Shown: positions 1 through 7,969 of the stretch, in pieces
Layout of the letters: every line of letters begins with the position of its first letter
How positions within the stretch are numbered: position 1 is the first letter of the stretch
Source: JAOUEA01 sp963810915
GTDB lineage: Bacteria; Actinomycetota; UBA4738; HRBIN12
Direction: 5' to 3'
NCBI GenBank assembly: GCA_963810915.1
Contig: CAWEPH010000006.1
Coordinates: 1-64,000 of the forward strand
Length of the DNA stretch: 64,000 bases
The notes under the pieces: generated by a model
The model's input: only the letters and a program-made list of their open reading frames with translations
The model's database searches: none
Told to the model about the DNA's origin: nothing
Program-made: the position numbers and the translations under genes

Positions 1-152
1 AGGCCCGCGTCCGCGTACTCAGGCCTCGAACGCCGGCCTGACCAGCTCGAAGAACGAGGAAGCGGTCATCGACCCGATCTGCTCGTGCCCGAAGCGCACG
101 GTCGATCCCTCCGGGTTGTCGCGGATGGGCTTCGGGCGGGAGTGTATGCGCC

Positions 153-1409
153 ATGACGATGACCACGCCCGACCTCACCGCGCTCCGTCGGCGGTTCCCG
201 GCACTCCAGCGCACGCAGGACGACCGACCCGTGGTGATCGCCGACGCGCCCGGGGGCTCCCAGGTCCCCGACACGGTCATCGAGGCCATCTCCGCCCGCT
301 ATCGCGAGGGCGTCTCCAACATGGACGGCGCGTTCGCTACCAGCCGCGAGACCCACGAGGTGGTGGAGGCAGCACGGCGCGCGGGCGCCGATCTCGTGGG
401 CACCGACCCCGAGGCGATCGTCTTCGGCCCGAACTCCACCTCCCTGCTCTTCCATCTCGCCCGCTCGTTCACCCGCACGCTCCGCCCCGGCGACGAGGTG
501 GTTGTGACCCGGCTCGATCACGACGCCAACATCCGGCCGTGGGTGCTCGCCGCGCGCGACGCGGGGGCTACCGTGCGCTGGGTCGATCTGCGCCCCGACG
601 ACGCAACCCTCGACACGGACTCCTTCCGCGCGGCGCTCTCCGAGCGCACCCGCCTCGTCGCGTTCACGCTCGCATCCAACGCGGTGGGCACGGTCACCCC
701 GGCCGCCGAGCTCGTGCGCATCGCCAAGGAGGCCGGCGCGCTCGTGGCGGTGGACGGCGTGCACGTCGCGCAACATCGGGCCATCGAATTCGACGCGCTC
801 GGCGCGGATCTGGTGACGGTCTCGCCGTACAAGGTGTTCGGACCTCACCTCGGCATGGTCGCGGCACGCCCGGAGGTCCTCGACCACTGGGATCCCTACC
901 GCGTCCGCCCCGCACAGGACTACCCATCGCCCGAGCGCTGGGAGACCGGCACCCAGAACCACGAGGGCCTCGCGGGCTTCGTCGCGGCCGTCGACTACCT
1001 GGCGGAGGCCGGCCGGACCTACGGGAACCCCGCCGACCCCGGTCGCGGGGCGGCGGTGCGCGCCGCGTTCGACGTCTTCGGCGCCCATGAACGGGAGCTC
1101 TCGCGGCGGTTCATCGACGGGCTCGACCGGATCGGGGACGCGCGCCTCTTCGGCATCCGCGACACGGGCCGGCTCGCGGAGCGCACGCCAACGTTCGCCG
1201 TGCGGCTCGGCGAGCACCACCCGCGTGCCACGGCGGAGGCCCTCGGCGACCGGGGCATCTTCGTGTGGGACGGCCACTACTACGCGATCGAGCTGTTCGA
1301 ACGGCTGGGCATCTTGGAGAGCGGGGGCGCGGTGCGGATCGGGTTCTGCCACTACCACACGCCCGAAGAGGTCGATCGCGTGGTGGAGGCCCTGGCCGAC
1401 CTCGCCTGA
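153..1409 (+). CDS. Cysteine desulfurase-like class V aminotransferase
   Basis: A 418-residue PLP enzyme of fold type I, class V. The PLP-lysine motif SPYKVFGPHLG sits near residue 228, with the cofactor Asp/His region VDGVHVAQH before it and a C-terminal region (HYYAIELFERLG) typical of the cysteine desulfurase-like subfamily (TIGR01976 type). Members resemble SufS and IscS, but their true substrate is mostly untested. The ATG at 153 has GGGAG about ten bases upstream. A weak GAGTGT box seven bases before the ATG could instead mean a leaderless start. It is separate from the second, NifS-type desulfurase near 57 kb. The family call is firm, the substrate is not. Confidence 0.85.
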   Translation: MTMTTPDLTALRRRFPALQRTQDDRPVVIADAPGGSQVPDTVIEAISARYREGVSNMDGAFATSRETHEVVEAARRAGADLVGTDPEAIVFGPNSTSLLFHLARSFTRTLRPGDEVVVTRLDHDANIRPWVLAARDAGATVRWVDLRPDDATLDTDSFRAALSERTRLVAFTLASNAVGTVTPAAELVRIAKEAGALVAVDGVHVAQHRAIEFDALGADLVTVSPYKVFGPHLGMVAARPEVLDHWDPYRVRPAQDYPSPERWETGTQNHEGLAGFVAAVDYLAEAGRTYGNPADPGRGAAVRAAFDVFGAHERELSRRFIDGLDRIGDARLFGIRDTGRLAERTPTFAVRLGEHHPRATAEALGDRGIFVWDGHYYAIELFERLGILESGGAVRIGFCHYHTPEEVDRVVEALADLA

Positions 1410-1437
1410 ACGGGGTCGCCCGCACGTGCTCGGCCGG

Positions 1438-1443
1438 TACAAT
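1438..1443 (+). promoter_or_regulatory. Candidate -10 box (TACAAT) for sqdB
   Basis: TACAAT lies about 38 bases upstream of the sqdB start in the gap after the cysteine-desulfurase-like gene. A transcript from it would carry a short leader containing the GGAAAGGA ribosome site at 1469-1476. No convincing -35 box is visible. Confidence 0.4.
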
Positions 1444-1481
1444 CGGGCGTTCCCCCTTTGCAACCTGCGGAAAGGACCATG

Positions 1482-2657
1482 ATGCGCATCCTGATCTTGG
1501 GCGGCGACGGGTACCTGGGCTGGCCCACCGCGATGCGGTTCTCGAACCGCGGGCACGAGGTCCACGTCGTCGACAACTACCTCCGACGCACCGCACATCG
1601 GGAGGCCGGCACCGACAGCCTCACCCCCGTCCTGCCGGGACTGCCCGAGCGCGTCGCCGCCTGGAACGACGTCACCGGGCTCGAGATCGGCTACACCGAA
1701 GGCGACCTCTGCGAGTGGGAGGTCACGGAGTCGCTGTTCCGCGACTTCCGTCCGGACGCCGTCGTGCACTACGGAGAGATGCCGAGCGCCCCCTATTCGA
1801 TGAAGGACCGCGAGCACGCGGTCTTCACCCAGCAGAACAACGTGATCAACACGTTGAACGTGCTCTTCGCGATCCAGCGGTACGTGCCGGAGTGCCATCT
1901 CGTGAAGCTCGGCACGATGGGCGAGTACGGGACGCCGAACATCGACATCGAAGAGGGTTACATCGAGATCAACCACAACGGGCGGAGCGACTACCTGCCG
2001 TTCCCGAAGCTGCCGGGGAGCTTCTACCACCTCTCGAAGGTGCACGACTCGCACAACATCCACTTCGCCTGCCGGGTCTGGGGCCTGCGTGCGACCGACC
2101 TGAACCAGGGCGTGGTGTACGGGATCCAGACGGAGGAGACGCAGCTCGACGACCGGCTCCTCACCCGCTTCGACTACGACGACGTCTTCGGCACGGCGCT
2201 CAACCGGTTCTGCCTGCAGGGCGTGATCGGTCATCCGCTCACCGTGTACGGCAAGGGCGGCCAGACTCGCGGGTACCTGAACATCGTCGACACGCTGCAG
2301 TGCGTGGAGCTTGCGGTGGCGAACCCCGCGCAGGCGGGCGAGATGCGCGTGTTCAACCAGTTCACGGAGGAGTTCTCCGTGCTGCAGCTCGCCGAGCTCG
2401 TGCAGAAGGCGGGTGCCGAGGTCGGCCTCGACGTGGCGATCGACCCGGTCGACAACCCGCGCGTGGAGCTCGAGGAGCACTACTACCACCCCGTCCACAC
2501 CAAGCTGCTCGATCTGGGCCTCAAGCCGCACCTGTTGAACGAGGCGCTGATCGAGTCCATCTTCAGCACGATCGAGCACCACAAGGGCCGGGTGATCACC
2601 GATCACATCCTGCCGCGTGACCGCTGGCGCCAGGCCGCGGACGCCCCCGCGTCCTAG
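1482..2657 (+). CDS. sqdB: UDP-sulfoquinovose synthase (SqdB/SQD1 type)
   Basis: A 391-residue short-chain dehydrogenase/reductase-type sugar-nucleotide enzyme. The family makes UDP-sulfoquinovose from UDP-glucose and sulfite. The NAD motif GGDGYLGWP is at residues 7-15. The signature KLGTMGEYGTPNIDI places Thr145, and Tyr182 and Lys186 (FYHLSK) fall at the positions of the plant SQD1 catalytic residues. Of two adjacent ATGs (1479 and 1482) the second has the better distance to GGAAAGGA. A glycosyltransferase gene follows after 6 bases, so the pair probably acts in sulfolipid or sulfoglycan synthesis. No SqdX/SqdD-type GT4 is adjacent. Assignment is strong. Confidence 0.95.
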   Translation: MRILILGGDGYLGWPTAMRFSNRGHEVHVVDNYLRRTAHREAGTDSLTPVLPGLPERVAAWNDVTGLEIGYTEGDLCEWEVTESLFRDFRPDAVVHYGEMPSAPYSMKDREHAVFTQQNNVINTLNVLFAIQRYVPECHLVKLGTMGEYGTPNIDIEEGYIEINHNGRSDYLPFPKLPGSFYHLSKVHDSHNIHFACRVWGLRATDLNQGVVYGIQTEETQLDDRLLTRFDYDDVFGTALNRFCLQGVIGHPLTVYGKGGQTRGYLNIVDTLQCVELAVANPAQAGEMRVFNQFTEEFSVLQLAELVQKAGAEVGLDVAIDPVDNPRVELEEHYYHPVHTKLLDLGLKPHLLNEALIESIFSTIEHHKGRVITDHILPRDRWRQAADAPAS

Positions 2658-2663
2658 GCACCC

Positions 2664-3710
2664 ATGTCCGCGTTACGGTTCCTCGGCATCATCGCGGCGC
2701 TGGGGTTCGCGCTCTTCGCCGTGCGCGGGCACGCGCGGCGTCGCATCAGCCGGCTCAGCCTGATCATCGCGATCGTCCTCGCGGTCACGGTGATCCTGCT
2801 GGCGATCTGGCCGAGCGTCTTCGACCCGGTCTTCACGACGTTCAATTTCCAAGCCGGCAACGATCGCCGACTGGTCTTCGTGCTGATGGTCGCCGTGCTG
2901 GTGATCCTGTTCCTCCTGTTGCGCGTGCAGTCGGCCGCCGACGTGAACGAACGGAGCATCCGTCTGCTTGTGGAGGCGCTCGGTCAGGAGCGATTCGACT
3001 GGGAGCGAGCCGCCGCGCTGCCGGAGGGTCCCCGCCTCGTCACGGTCTCCCCCGCCTTCAACGAGGCGGAGAACGTCGCCGCCGTTATCCATCGCATCCC
3101 CGATCAGATCGACGGCTTCCGCGTGGTCTCGCTGGTGGTGAGCGACGGATCCGAGGATCGCACCGCCGAGGTGGCGCGCAGGGCAGGCGCGCTCGTGGCC
3201 GAGCTGCCGATCCGCCGGGGCGGGGGGCTCGCGCTGCGGGTCGGCTACGACATCGCGTTGAAATTGGGCGCCGACATCGTCGTGACGATCGACGCCGACG
3301 GCCAGCACATGCCCGAGGAGATCTCCGTGATGATCGGCCCGATCGTGCAGGGTGACGCCGACTACGTGAATGGCTCGCGCCTGCTGGGCACCTTCGAGAA
3401 GGAGAGCCTCGTCCGCCACATCGGCGTGCACTTCTTCTCACGCTTCATCACGATCCTGACGGGTCGCCGGATCACCGACCCCTCCAGCGGGTACCGGGCC
3501 GCCCGCGCGGACCTGCTGGAGCAGCTGGTGCTCGAGCAGGATCAGTTCTGGACCAGCGAGATCCTGATCGAGGCGCTGCGTCACAAGGCGAAGGTCGTCG
3601 AGGTGCCCGTCACGATCGAGGCGCGCAAGGGCGGCAAGTCGAAGAAGCCGAAGTCGCTGAAGTACGGGTACTACTTCTCCAAGGTCATCATCCAGACCTG
3701 GCTCCGGTAG
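2664..3710 (+). CDS. Membrane-anchored GT2 glycosyltransferase with N-terminal DUF2304-like domain
   Basis: 348 residues. The first ~95 hold about three hydrophobic segments and end in a stretch (RVQSAADVNERSIRLLVEAL) like the DUF2304 membrane family. From about residue 115 a GT-A domain of the dolichyl-phosphate mannosyltransferase type follows, with SPAFNEAENV, SDGSEDRT and the DXD-type motif TIDADGQHMPEE. The tail is rich in lysine (GGKSKKPKSLKYG). DUF2304 proteins are often separate neighbours of GT2 enzymes; here the two look fused. The gene starts 6 bases after sqdB, so it is a good candidate for the transferase that uses UDP-sulfoquinovose. That role is inferred from position only. Confidence 0.8.
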   Translation: MSALRFLGIIAALGFALFAVRGHARRRISRLSLIIAIVLAVTVILLAIWPSVFDPVFTTFNFQAGNDRRLVFVLMVAVLVILFLLLRVQSAADVNERSIRLLVEALGQERFDWERAAALPEGPRLVTVSPAFNEAENVAAVIHRIPDQIDGFRVVSLVVSDGSEDRTAEVARRAGALVAELPIRRGGGLALRVGYDIALKLGADIVVTIDADGQHMPEEISVMIGPIVQGDADYVNGSRLLGTFEKESLVRHIGVHFFSRFITILTGRRITDPSSGYRAARADLLEQLVLEQDQFWTSEILIEALRHKAKVVEVPVTIEARKGGKSKKPKSLKYGYYFSKVIIQTWLR

Positions 3711-3727
3711 GTCCGGCGGATCCCGCT

Positions 3728-4339
3728 CTAGCTCGCCGTCCGCCCCACCTCCCACGCGAGGACGGGCACGGGCAGCGTGATACCCACCACGTAGATCACC
3801 TTGGCAGCGCCGGCGTCGAACCCGCCGAACGCACCGACCAGCGCCGCCACGAACACGACCGGCGCCGCCGCCCGCCACGGACCCCACCCGGGGCGGTGGC
3901 GCACCACGACGAGGGAGGCGGCGGAGGCCACCACGGTGGCGACCGTGGCGATCAAGACCCCGCCGAGATGGAGCGTGCCGTGCCAGGTGCCCGGGGAACC
4001 CGCCACGTCGGTGGGGAACGCCAGCATCAGGTCTCCGAGCGCCACCGCGAGGAAGCTCCCGGTCACGACGGGGGCCCGCAGCACCGGGGCGAGCGCGAAG
4101 ATCGCGAACACCGCGTAACAGCCCCCCAGCCAGCAGAACGCGAGGATCTGGGGCACCGCAGCGGGCGGACCCCCCGTCGCTATGCTGCTCGGCCAGCTCA
4201 CCCATCCGCCGCTCGCGACGACGTCGCGACGCAGGGCGGCCATCGCGAAGCTCACCATCAAGAACCCGATCGGCCCCGCCGCGCCCGCGGCGGCCGCCCA
4301 TCGGACGCGCCGGGCGTCCGCAGGCGGCGGGGCGGTCAC
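3728..4339 (-). CDS. DUF998-like integral membrane protein
   Basis: A 203-residue protein with about six hydrophobic segments (PIGFLMVSFAMAAL, ILAFCWLGGCYAVFAIFALA, LVVVRHRP and others), resembling DUF998 membrane proteins of unknown function. The GTG start overlaps the psuG stop as GTGA, implying translational coupling and a place in the pseudouridine operon. It may act as a transporter or accessory membrane protein there, but nothing in the sequence shows this. It ends 17 bases from the convergent glycosyltransferase gene. Confidence 0.7.
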   Translation of the reverse strand: MTAPPPADARRVRWAAAAGAAGPIGFLMVSFAMAALRRDVVASGGWVSWPSSIATGGPPAAVPQILAFCWLGGCYAVFAIFALAPVLRAPVVTGSFLAVALGDLMLAFPTDVAGSPGTWHGTLHLGGVLIATVATVVASAASLVVVRHRPGWGPWRAAAPVVFVAALVGAFGGFDAGAAKVIYVVGITLPVPVLAWEVGRTAS

Positions 4340-5229
4340 AGGGCCGCCACCACCGCGCCGGCGAGCCGCGCGTTCGCCTCCAGGAGCGCGAGGTTCGCCT
4401 CCAGGCTGCGCCCGTCGGTGAGTTCGGCGAGGGCGGCGAGGAGGAACGGCGTGCGCGCCTTCCCGTGGACACCGGCCCGGTCCGCCATCGCCTCGGCCTG
4501 CGCGGCCGCACCCGCCACCTCCTCCGCCTCCATCGCGGCACTCTCGGGAACGGGGTTGCAAAGCAGGAGTGTGGACCGGGTGTCGAGATCCAGCGCCGCC
4601 CGCAGCATGGCGGCGGCGTCCGCCGGGGTCTCGGCACGGTGCTCCAGCTCGACCGGGGCCTCGCGCGCCAGGAAGAAGGGGAGGCGATCCACGGCGGCGC
4701 CGATCGTGGCCACGCCGAGCTCCTCGAGCTTCTCCGCCGTGGCCGCCGGATCGATGATGGACTTGGGGCCCGAGCAGACGAGCATCCCCGGCGTGCGCGC
4801 CAGCTCCAGCAGGTCGGCGCTCACGTCGGGATCCTCGCCCGGATGCACCCCACCGATCCCCCCGGTGGCGCTCATCGGGATCCCCGCGCGCGCCGCCGCC
4901 CAGATCGTGGCGCTCACCGTGGTGGCTCCCACGGCGCCCGAGGCCACGGCGACGGGCACGTCGCGCCGCGCCACCTTCGTCGCGCGACCGGGCTCGGCGA
5001 AGCGCGCGAGCTCGCCCTCGTCGAGGCCCACCACCACCGACCCCTCGAGGACGCCCACCCACGCCGCCACGGCACCCGCTCGGGCGATGGCGGCGCTCAT
5101 CCGCTCGACGCACTCGAGGTTCCTGGGATGCGGCAGCCCCTGACCGATCACGCTCGTCTCCAGCGCCACCGCGGCCGTGCCCGCGGCGCGTGCGGCGGCC
5201 ACCTCCTCCCCCACCCGGAACGCGCTCAC
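4336..5229 (-). CDS. psuG: Pseudouridine-5'-phosphate glycosidase
   Basis: A 297-residue enzyme that splits pseudouridine 5'-phosphate into uracil and ribose 5-phosphate. Family signatures are ALETSVIGQGLPHPRN near the N-terminus (catalytic Glu), ATGGIGGVHPGEDPDVSADL in the middle and CSGPKSIIDPAATAEKLEELG, followed by FLAREAPVELEHRAETP. The length is normal for the family (about 300). The GTG start overlaps the stop of the PfkB kinase gene as GTGA. Kinase plus glycosidase form the standard two-step pseudouridine catabolic route. The call is firm. Confidence 0.93.
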   Translation of the reverse strand: MSAFRVGEEVAAARAAGTAAVALETSVIGQGLPHPRNLECVERMSAAIARAGAVAAWVGVLEGSVVVGLDEGELARFAEPGRATKVARRDVPVAVASGAVGATTVSATIWAAARAGIPMSATGGIGGVHPGEDPDVSADLLELARTPGMLVCSGPKSIIDPAATAEKLEELGVATIGAAVDRLPFFLAREAPVELEHRAETPADAAAMLRAALDLDTRSTLLLCNPVPESAAMEAEEVAGAAAQAEAMADRAGVHGKARTPFLLAALAELTDGRSLEANLALLEANARLAGAVVAAL

Positions 5230-6095
5230 CGGACCCCTTCCTCGGGCCAGGCCTGCGCGCTGGAGGCCGCGAGCGCACCCGCGTGCGCCGCCCGGGCGAG
5301 CGCCTCCTCGGCCGGCGCCCCGCGGGCGAGCGCGCCGAGCAGCACCCCGTCGAACGCGTCGCCGGCTCCGGTGGGATCGACCTCGCGGACGGCCTCCCCT
5401 GGCACGCGATGGATCGCGCCGTCCACCACCGCCACGGCGCCGCGCGCCCCGAGCTTCACGGCGGCAACGGGGAACCGCTCGCCCAGGGCCCGCGCCGCGT
5501 GCTCGTCCGCCAGACCCGTGAGCGTGCGCGCCTCGCGCTGGTTCGCGAGCACGACCGTGGCGCGCGCCGTGGCCTCGAAGAACCGGGATACCCCGAAGGA
5601 CTCGACGAGCGGCCACGAGGCGGCGTCCACGGCGATCAGGGGGGCCACGGCTCTCTCCATCGCCGCGACGGCGGTCGCATGCGTGTCGTCGTGCAAGAGG
5701 AGGTAGCCGGAGACGAGCACCGCGCCGCAGACGAGCATCCCCGGCAGCTCCTCGGGGCGCAGACGCGCGTTGGCGCCTCGGTCGGCCACCATCGAGCGCT
5801 CCCCCGCCTCGTGCATCACCAGCATCGTGCCCGTCGCCGCGTCAGGATGCGGCGTGAGGTGCATCTTCACACCGCGCTCGCGCAGGGCCTCGGCCAGGAG
5901 CCGTCCCGCGAGGTCGGCGCCCACGCCCCCGTGCACGCGGGCCTCGGCTCCGTCCCACACGGCCCAGACCGCCGCGTTCGCCGAGGTGCCGCCCGGCTGC
6001 ACGCTCACCCTGCCGTGCACGTCGCCCCCGTGCACCAGGGCGCGGGCGTCTGCGCGCACGTCCAGCATCACGTCGCCGATGCACAGGAGATCCAC
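5226..6095 (-). CDS. psuK: PfkB-family sugar kinase, probable pseudouridine kinase
   Basis: A 289-residue ribokinase/PfkB-type kinase. It opens with VDLLCIGDVMLDV, has the sugar-binding GGTSANAA motif near residue 40, and ends with the ATP/anion-hole signature DPTGAGDAFDGV (catalytic Asp) near residue 240. PfkB kinases act on many sugars and nucleosides. Translational coupling to psuG (GTGA overlap) makes pseudouridine the likely substrate. The GTG at 6095 was chosen because the family fold begins there; the frame stays open upstream as a low-complexity Arg-rich extension. Confidence 0.85.
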   Translation of the reverse strand: MDLLCIGDVMLDVRADARALVHGGDVHGRVSVQPGGTSANAAVWAVWDGAEARVHGGVGADLAGRLLAEALRERGVKMHLTPHPDAATGTMLVMHEAGERSMVADRGANARLRPEELPGMLVCGAVLVSGYLLLHDDTHATAVAAMERAVAPLIAVDAASWPLVESFGVSRFFEATARATVVLANQREARTLTGLADEHAARALGERFPVAAVKLGARGAVAVVDGAIHRVPGEAVREVDPTGAGDAFDGVLLGALARGAPAEEALARAAHAGALAASSAQAWPEEGVR

Positions 6096-6143
6096 GGCGC
6101 AGAGCCTACGCGAGCCACCCCTACGGGCGGCCACGAACGCCCG

Positions 6144-7199
6144 TCACCTCGGAGCCGTGGCCCAGGCGGCGAAGGCACCCCAGAACGGGTCGAGCCCGGG
6201 ATGGGTGAGGGGTTCCTCGACCCCGCCCCGGACCAGCACGTGTCCCGCGCCGGCATCCATCATCTCCCCGACGACGGCGGATTCGATCCCCTCGGCGGCG
6301 AGCGTGGTGACGAAGTCGTGGGCGCGCGCGGGCACGACGGTCGCGATCAGGGTGCCCTCGCTGATGGAGGTGTACGGATCGATGCCGACGTGCTCGCACA
6401 CCGCGCGCACCTCGCGCCGCACCGGGATCGCGTCGAGGTCCACGCGGATCCCCGTGCCCGCCGCCGTGGCCACCTCGAGGAGGCCGCCGAGGACACCCCC
6501 CTCCGTGGCGTCGTGCATCGAGGTCACGCCCCGATCCCGCAGGCCGAACCGGATCGCCACCCGCGCCTCGGGCACCACCGTCATGCGCGTGAACAAGGCA
6601 TCGGCCTCCGCCACCACCACGGGACCGACCCCGGCCGCCAGCCGGTCAGGGAACGTGGCCGCGAAGAGCGCCGTCGCCTCGATCGCCGCGCCCTTCGTCA
6701 CGACGACCGCATCCCCGAGGCGCGCCATCGTGGGGGTCACGAACGCATCGGCTGGACCGAGCGCCAGGCACGTGGCCCCACCCACCATGGGCCACGCACA
6801 GCCGTCGTAGCGGGCGGTGTGACCGGTCACGATCGCGATCCCGAGGTCGTCGCAGGCCCGGGAGAAGGCGTCCCATAGCGCCGTCAGGTCGTCATCGGAG
6901 ATCTCGGGGGGGAGGTTCAGGTCGACGGCCATCCACCGCAACGGCAACCCGCTCGTGGCGGCGTCGGACGCGAGGATATGCACGGCGAACCAGGCCGCGC
7001 GCTCCCAGCCGTAGTCGGGCACCACGAAGACGGGATCCGTGGTGAGCGCCATCGCCACGCCGTCGGCGACACGCACCACGCCCACGTCCACCCCGTGCCG
7101 GGGCCCCACCAGGACGTCCGGGTCACGAGCGCCGAGCCTGCGCAGGATGACCTGTTCGAAGAGCTCTGCCGTCGCCTTCCCCGTGCGTTGCGCGCTCAC
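6144..7199 (-). CDS. AIR synthase-related (PurM/HypE/ThiL superfamily) protein
   Basis: 351 residues with the two-domain fold of the PurM superfamily. It has an N-terminal ATP-binding region (VADGVAMALTTDPVFVVPDYGWERAAWFAVHILASD, quoted in parts as ALTTDPVFVV and HILASDAATSG), GHTARYDG in the middle, and a C-terminal MHDATEGGVLGGLLEVA motif. It is closest in look to archaeal/bacterial AIRS-related and HypE-like proteins. The N-terminal Cys/Sec motif of SelD and the C-terminal Cys of HypE are absent. The GTG start overlaps the thiE stop as GTGA, so it is under the TPP riboswitch. A thiamine-phosphate kinase (ThiL-like) role is therefore plausible but unproven. Confidence 0.75.
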   Translation of the reverse strand: MSAQRTGKATAELFEQVILRRLGARDPDVLVGPRHGVDVGVVRVADGVAMALTTDPVFVVPDYGWERAAWFAVHILASDAATSGLPLRWMAVDLNLPPEISDDDLTALWDAFSRACDDLGIAIVTGHTARYDGCAWPMVGGATCLALGPADAFVTPTMARLGDAVVVTKGAAIEATALFAATFPDRLAAGVGPVVVAEADALFTRMTVVPEARVAIRFGLRDRGVTSMHDATEGGVLGGLLEVATAAGTGIRVDLDAIPVRREVRAVCEHVGIDPYTSISEGTLIATVVPARAHDFVTTLAAEGIESAVVGEMMDAGAGHVLVRGGVEEPLTHPGLDPFWGAFAAWATAPR

Positions 7200-7843
7200 G
7201 CCGTCGCTCCGGATCCGCGCCGCGCGGCCGTGATCGCCGCGCGGAGCGCCCGCGTCGCGCCCACCGGGTCCTCGGCCGCGGCGACCGCCGAGATCACCGC
7301 CACACCCGCGGCGCCCGCCGTCAGGACCTCGGCGGCGTTGCTCGCGTCGATCCCTCCGATCCCCACCACGGGGAGCCCCGAGGCCTCGACGACCGCCGTG
7401 ACCAGGGATGGGCCGCCGGCCACGGCCTCCGGCTTCGTGGGCGTCCCCCAGACGGTGACGCCGAGGTAGTCGGCCCCGGCAGCGGCCGCCGCGCGGGCCT
7501 GGGCCGCGTCGTCCACGCTGATCCCGAGGACCAGGCCGGGCCCGAGGCGATCCCGGGCTTCGAGCGGAGCATCGCCCTGGCCCACGTGGGCACCGTCGGC
7601 ACGCACGAGGGCCGCGACGTCCGGCCGGTCGTTCACGATGAACAGCACGCCGGCACCGCGGCACGCCTCGGCGAGCTCGCGCGCCAGGGGCACCAGCTCG
7701 TCGTCGTCCAGTTCGGGTGCGCGCAGCTGCACCGCGGCCGCGCCCCCCTCGATCGCGGCGAGCGCCACCTCGCGATGGCCCCGACCTGCCAGGAGGGTCC
7801 CGCTCGTGACGACGTAGAGTTCGAGCGATCGAGGATCGACCAT
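7196..7843 (-). CDS. thiE: Thiamine-phosphate synthase
   Basis: A 215-residue TIM-barrel enzyme that joins HMP-PP and thiazole phosphate to give thiamine phosphate. Typical motifs are AAVQLRAPELDD, LFIVNDRPDVAALVRADGAH with HVGQGD, and the phosphate-binding VVGIGGIDASN followed by GVAVISAV. The usual VQLREK is VQLRAP here. The ATG at 7843 lies just behind a TPP riboswitch whose 3' end contains the ribosome site. The longer in-frame extension upstream is only the riboswitch read through. It heads a two-gene unit with the AIRS-like gene. Confidence 0.93.
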   Translation of the reverse strand: MVDPRSLELYVVTSGTLLAGRGHREVALAAIEGGAAAVQLRAPELDDDELVPLARELAEACRGAGVLFIVNDRPDVAALVRADGAHVGQGDAPLEARDRLGPGLVLGISVDDAAQARAAAAAGADYLGVTVWGTPTKPEAVAGGPSLVTAVVEASGLPVVGIGGIDASNAAEVLTAGAAGVAVISAVAAAEDPVGATRALRAAITAARRGSGATA

Positions 7844-7847
7844 CGCG

Positions 7848-7951
7848 CTCCCTCCGCCGGCATTACCCGGTTCAGGTTCGGTCGGGTCGCGGGCGCCGCG
7901 TCGAACGCGCTCAGCCCGCCTCTCAGCCCGGTCCTCCCGAGCTCCCCGGTG
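7848..7951 (-). promoter_or_regulatory. TPP riboswitch (THI element)
   Basis: On the minus strand the conserved core is present in order: ACCGGGGAG (P1/P2 5' side), GGGCTGAGAGG, a variable GC-rich P3 arm, ACCCGACCGAACCTGA and GGGTAATGCCGGCGGAGGGAG. The last element runs into the thiE ribosome site, five bases from the ATG. Thiamine pyrophosphate binding should therefore hide the ribosome site (translational control). No separate terminator is visible. Recognition is by consensus and is firm. Confidence 0.95.
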
Positions 7952-7961
7952 GTGCAAGGGC

Positions 7962-7967
7962 AGTATA
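7962..7967 (-). promoter_or_regulatory. -10 box (TATACT) of the thiE operon
   Basis: TATACT on the minus strand lies 10-12 bases upstream of the 5' edge of the TPP riboswitch, so transcription would begin right at the aptamer. It sits just downstream of the stop codon of the upstream membrane-protein gene, giving thiE its own promoter. Confidence 0.6.
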
Positions 7968-7969
7968 GG

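Noticed and set aside
1..156. Plus-strand frame open from the left edge to a TGA overlapping the ATG at 153, and a minus-strand frame ending at 19-21 with GC-rich third positions
   Set aside because: The plus frame has poor third-position GC. The minus frame is at most about 52 codons, closed upstream at 175, with no good start or ribosome site. Neither could be tied to a protein family.
66..2606. An 846-codon open frame on the minus strand opposite the desulfurase and sqdB genes
   Set aside because: It is a GC-rich shadow of two well-recognised plus-strand genes; its translation is low-complexity Arg/Val/Glu text with no domain.
6144..7199. AIRS-like protein as SelD (selenophosphate synthase) to serve the selenoprotein
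   Set aside because: It lacks the N-terminal Cys/Sec-x-x-Lys region of SelD; the operon position with thiE suggests another role.
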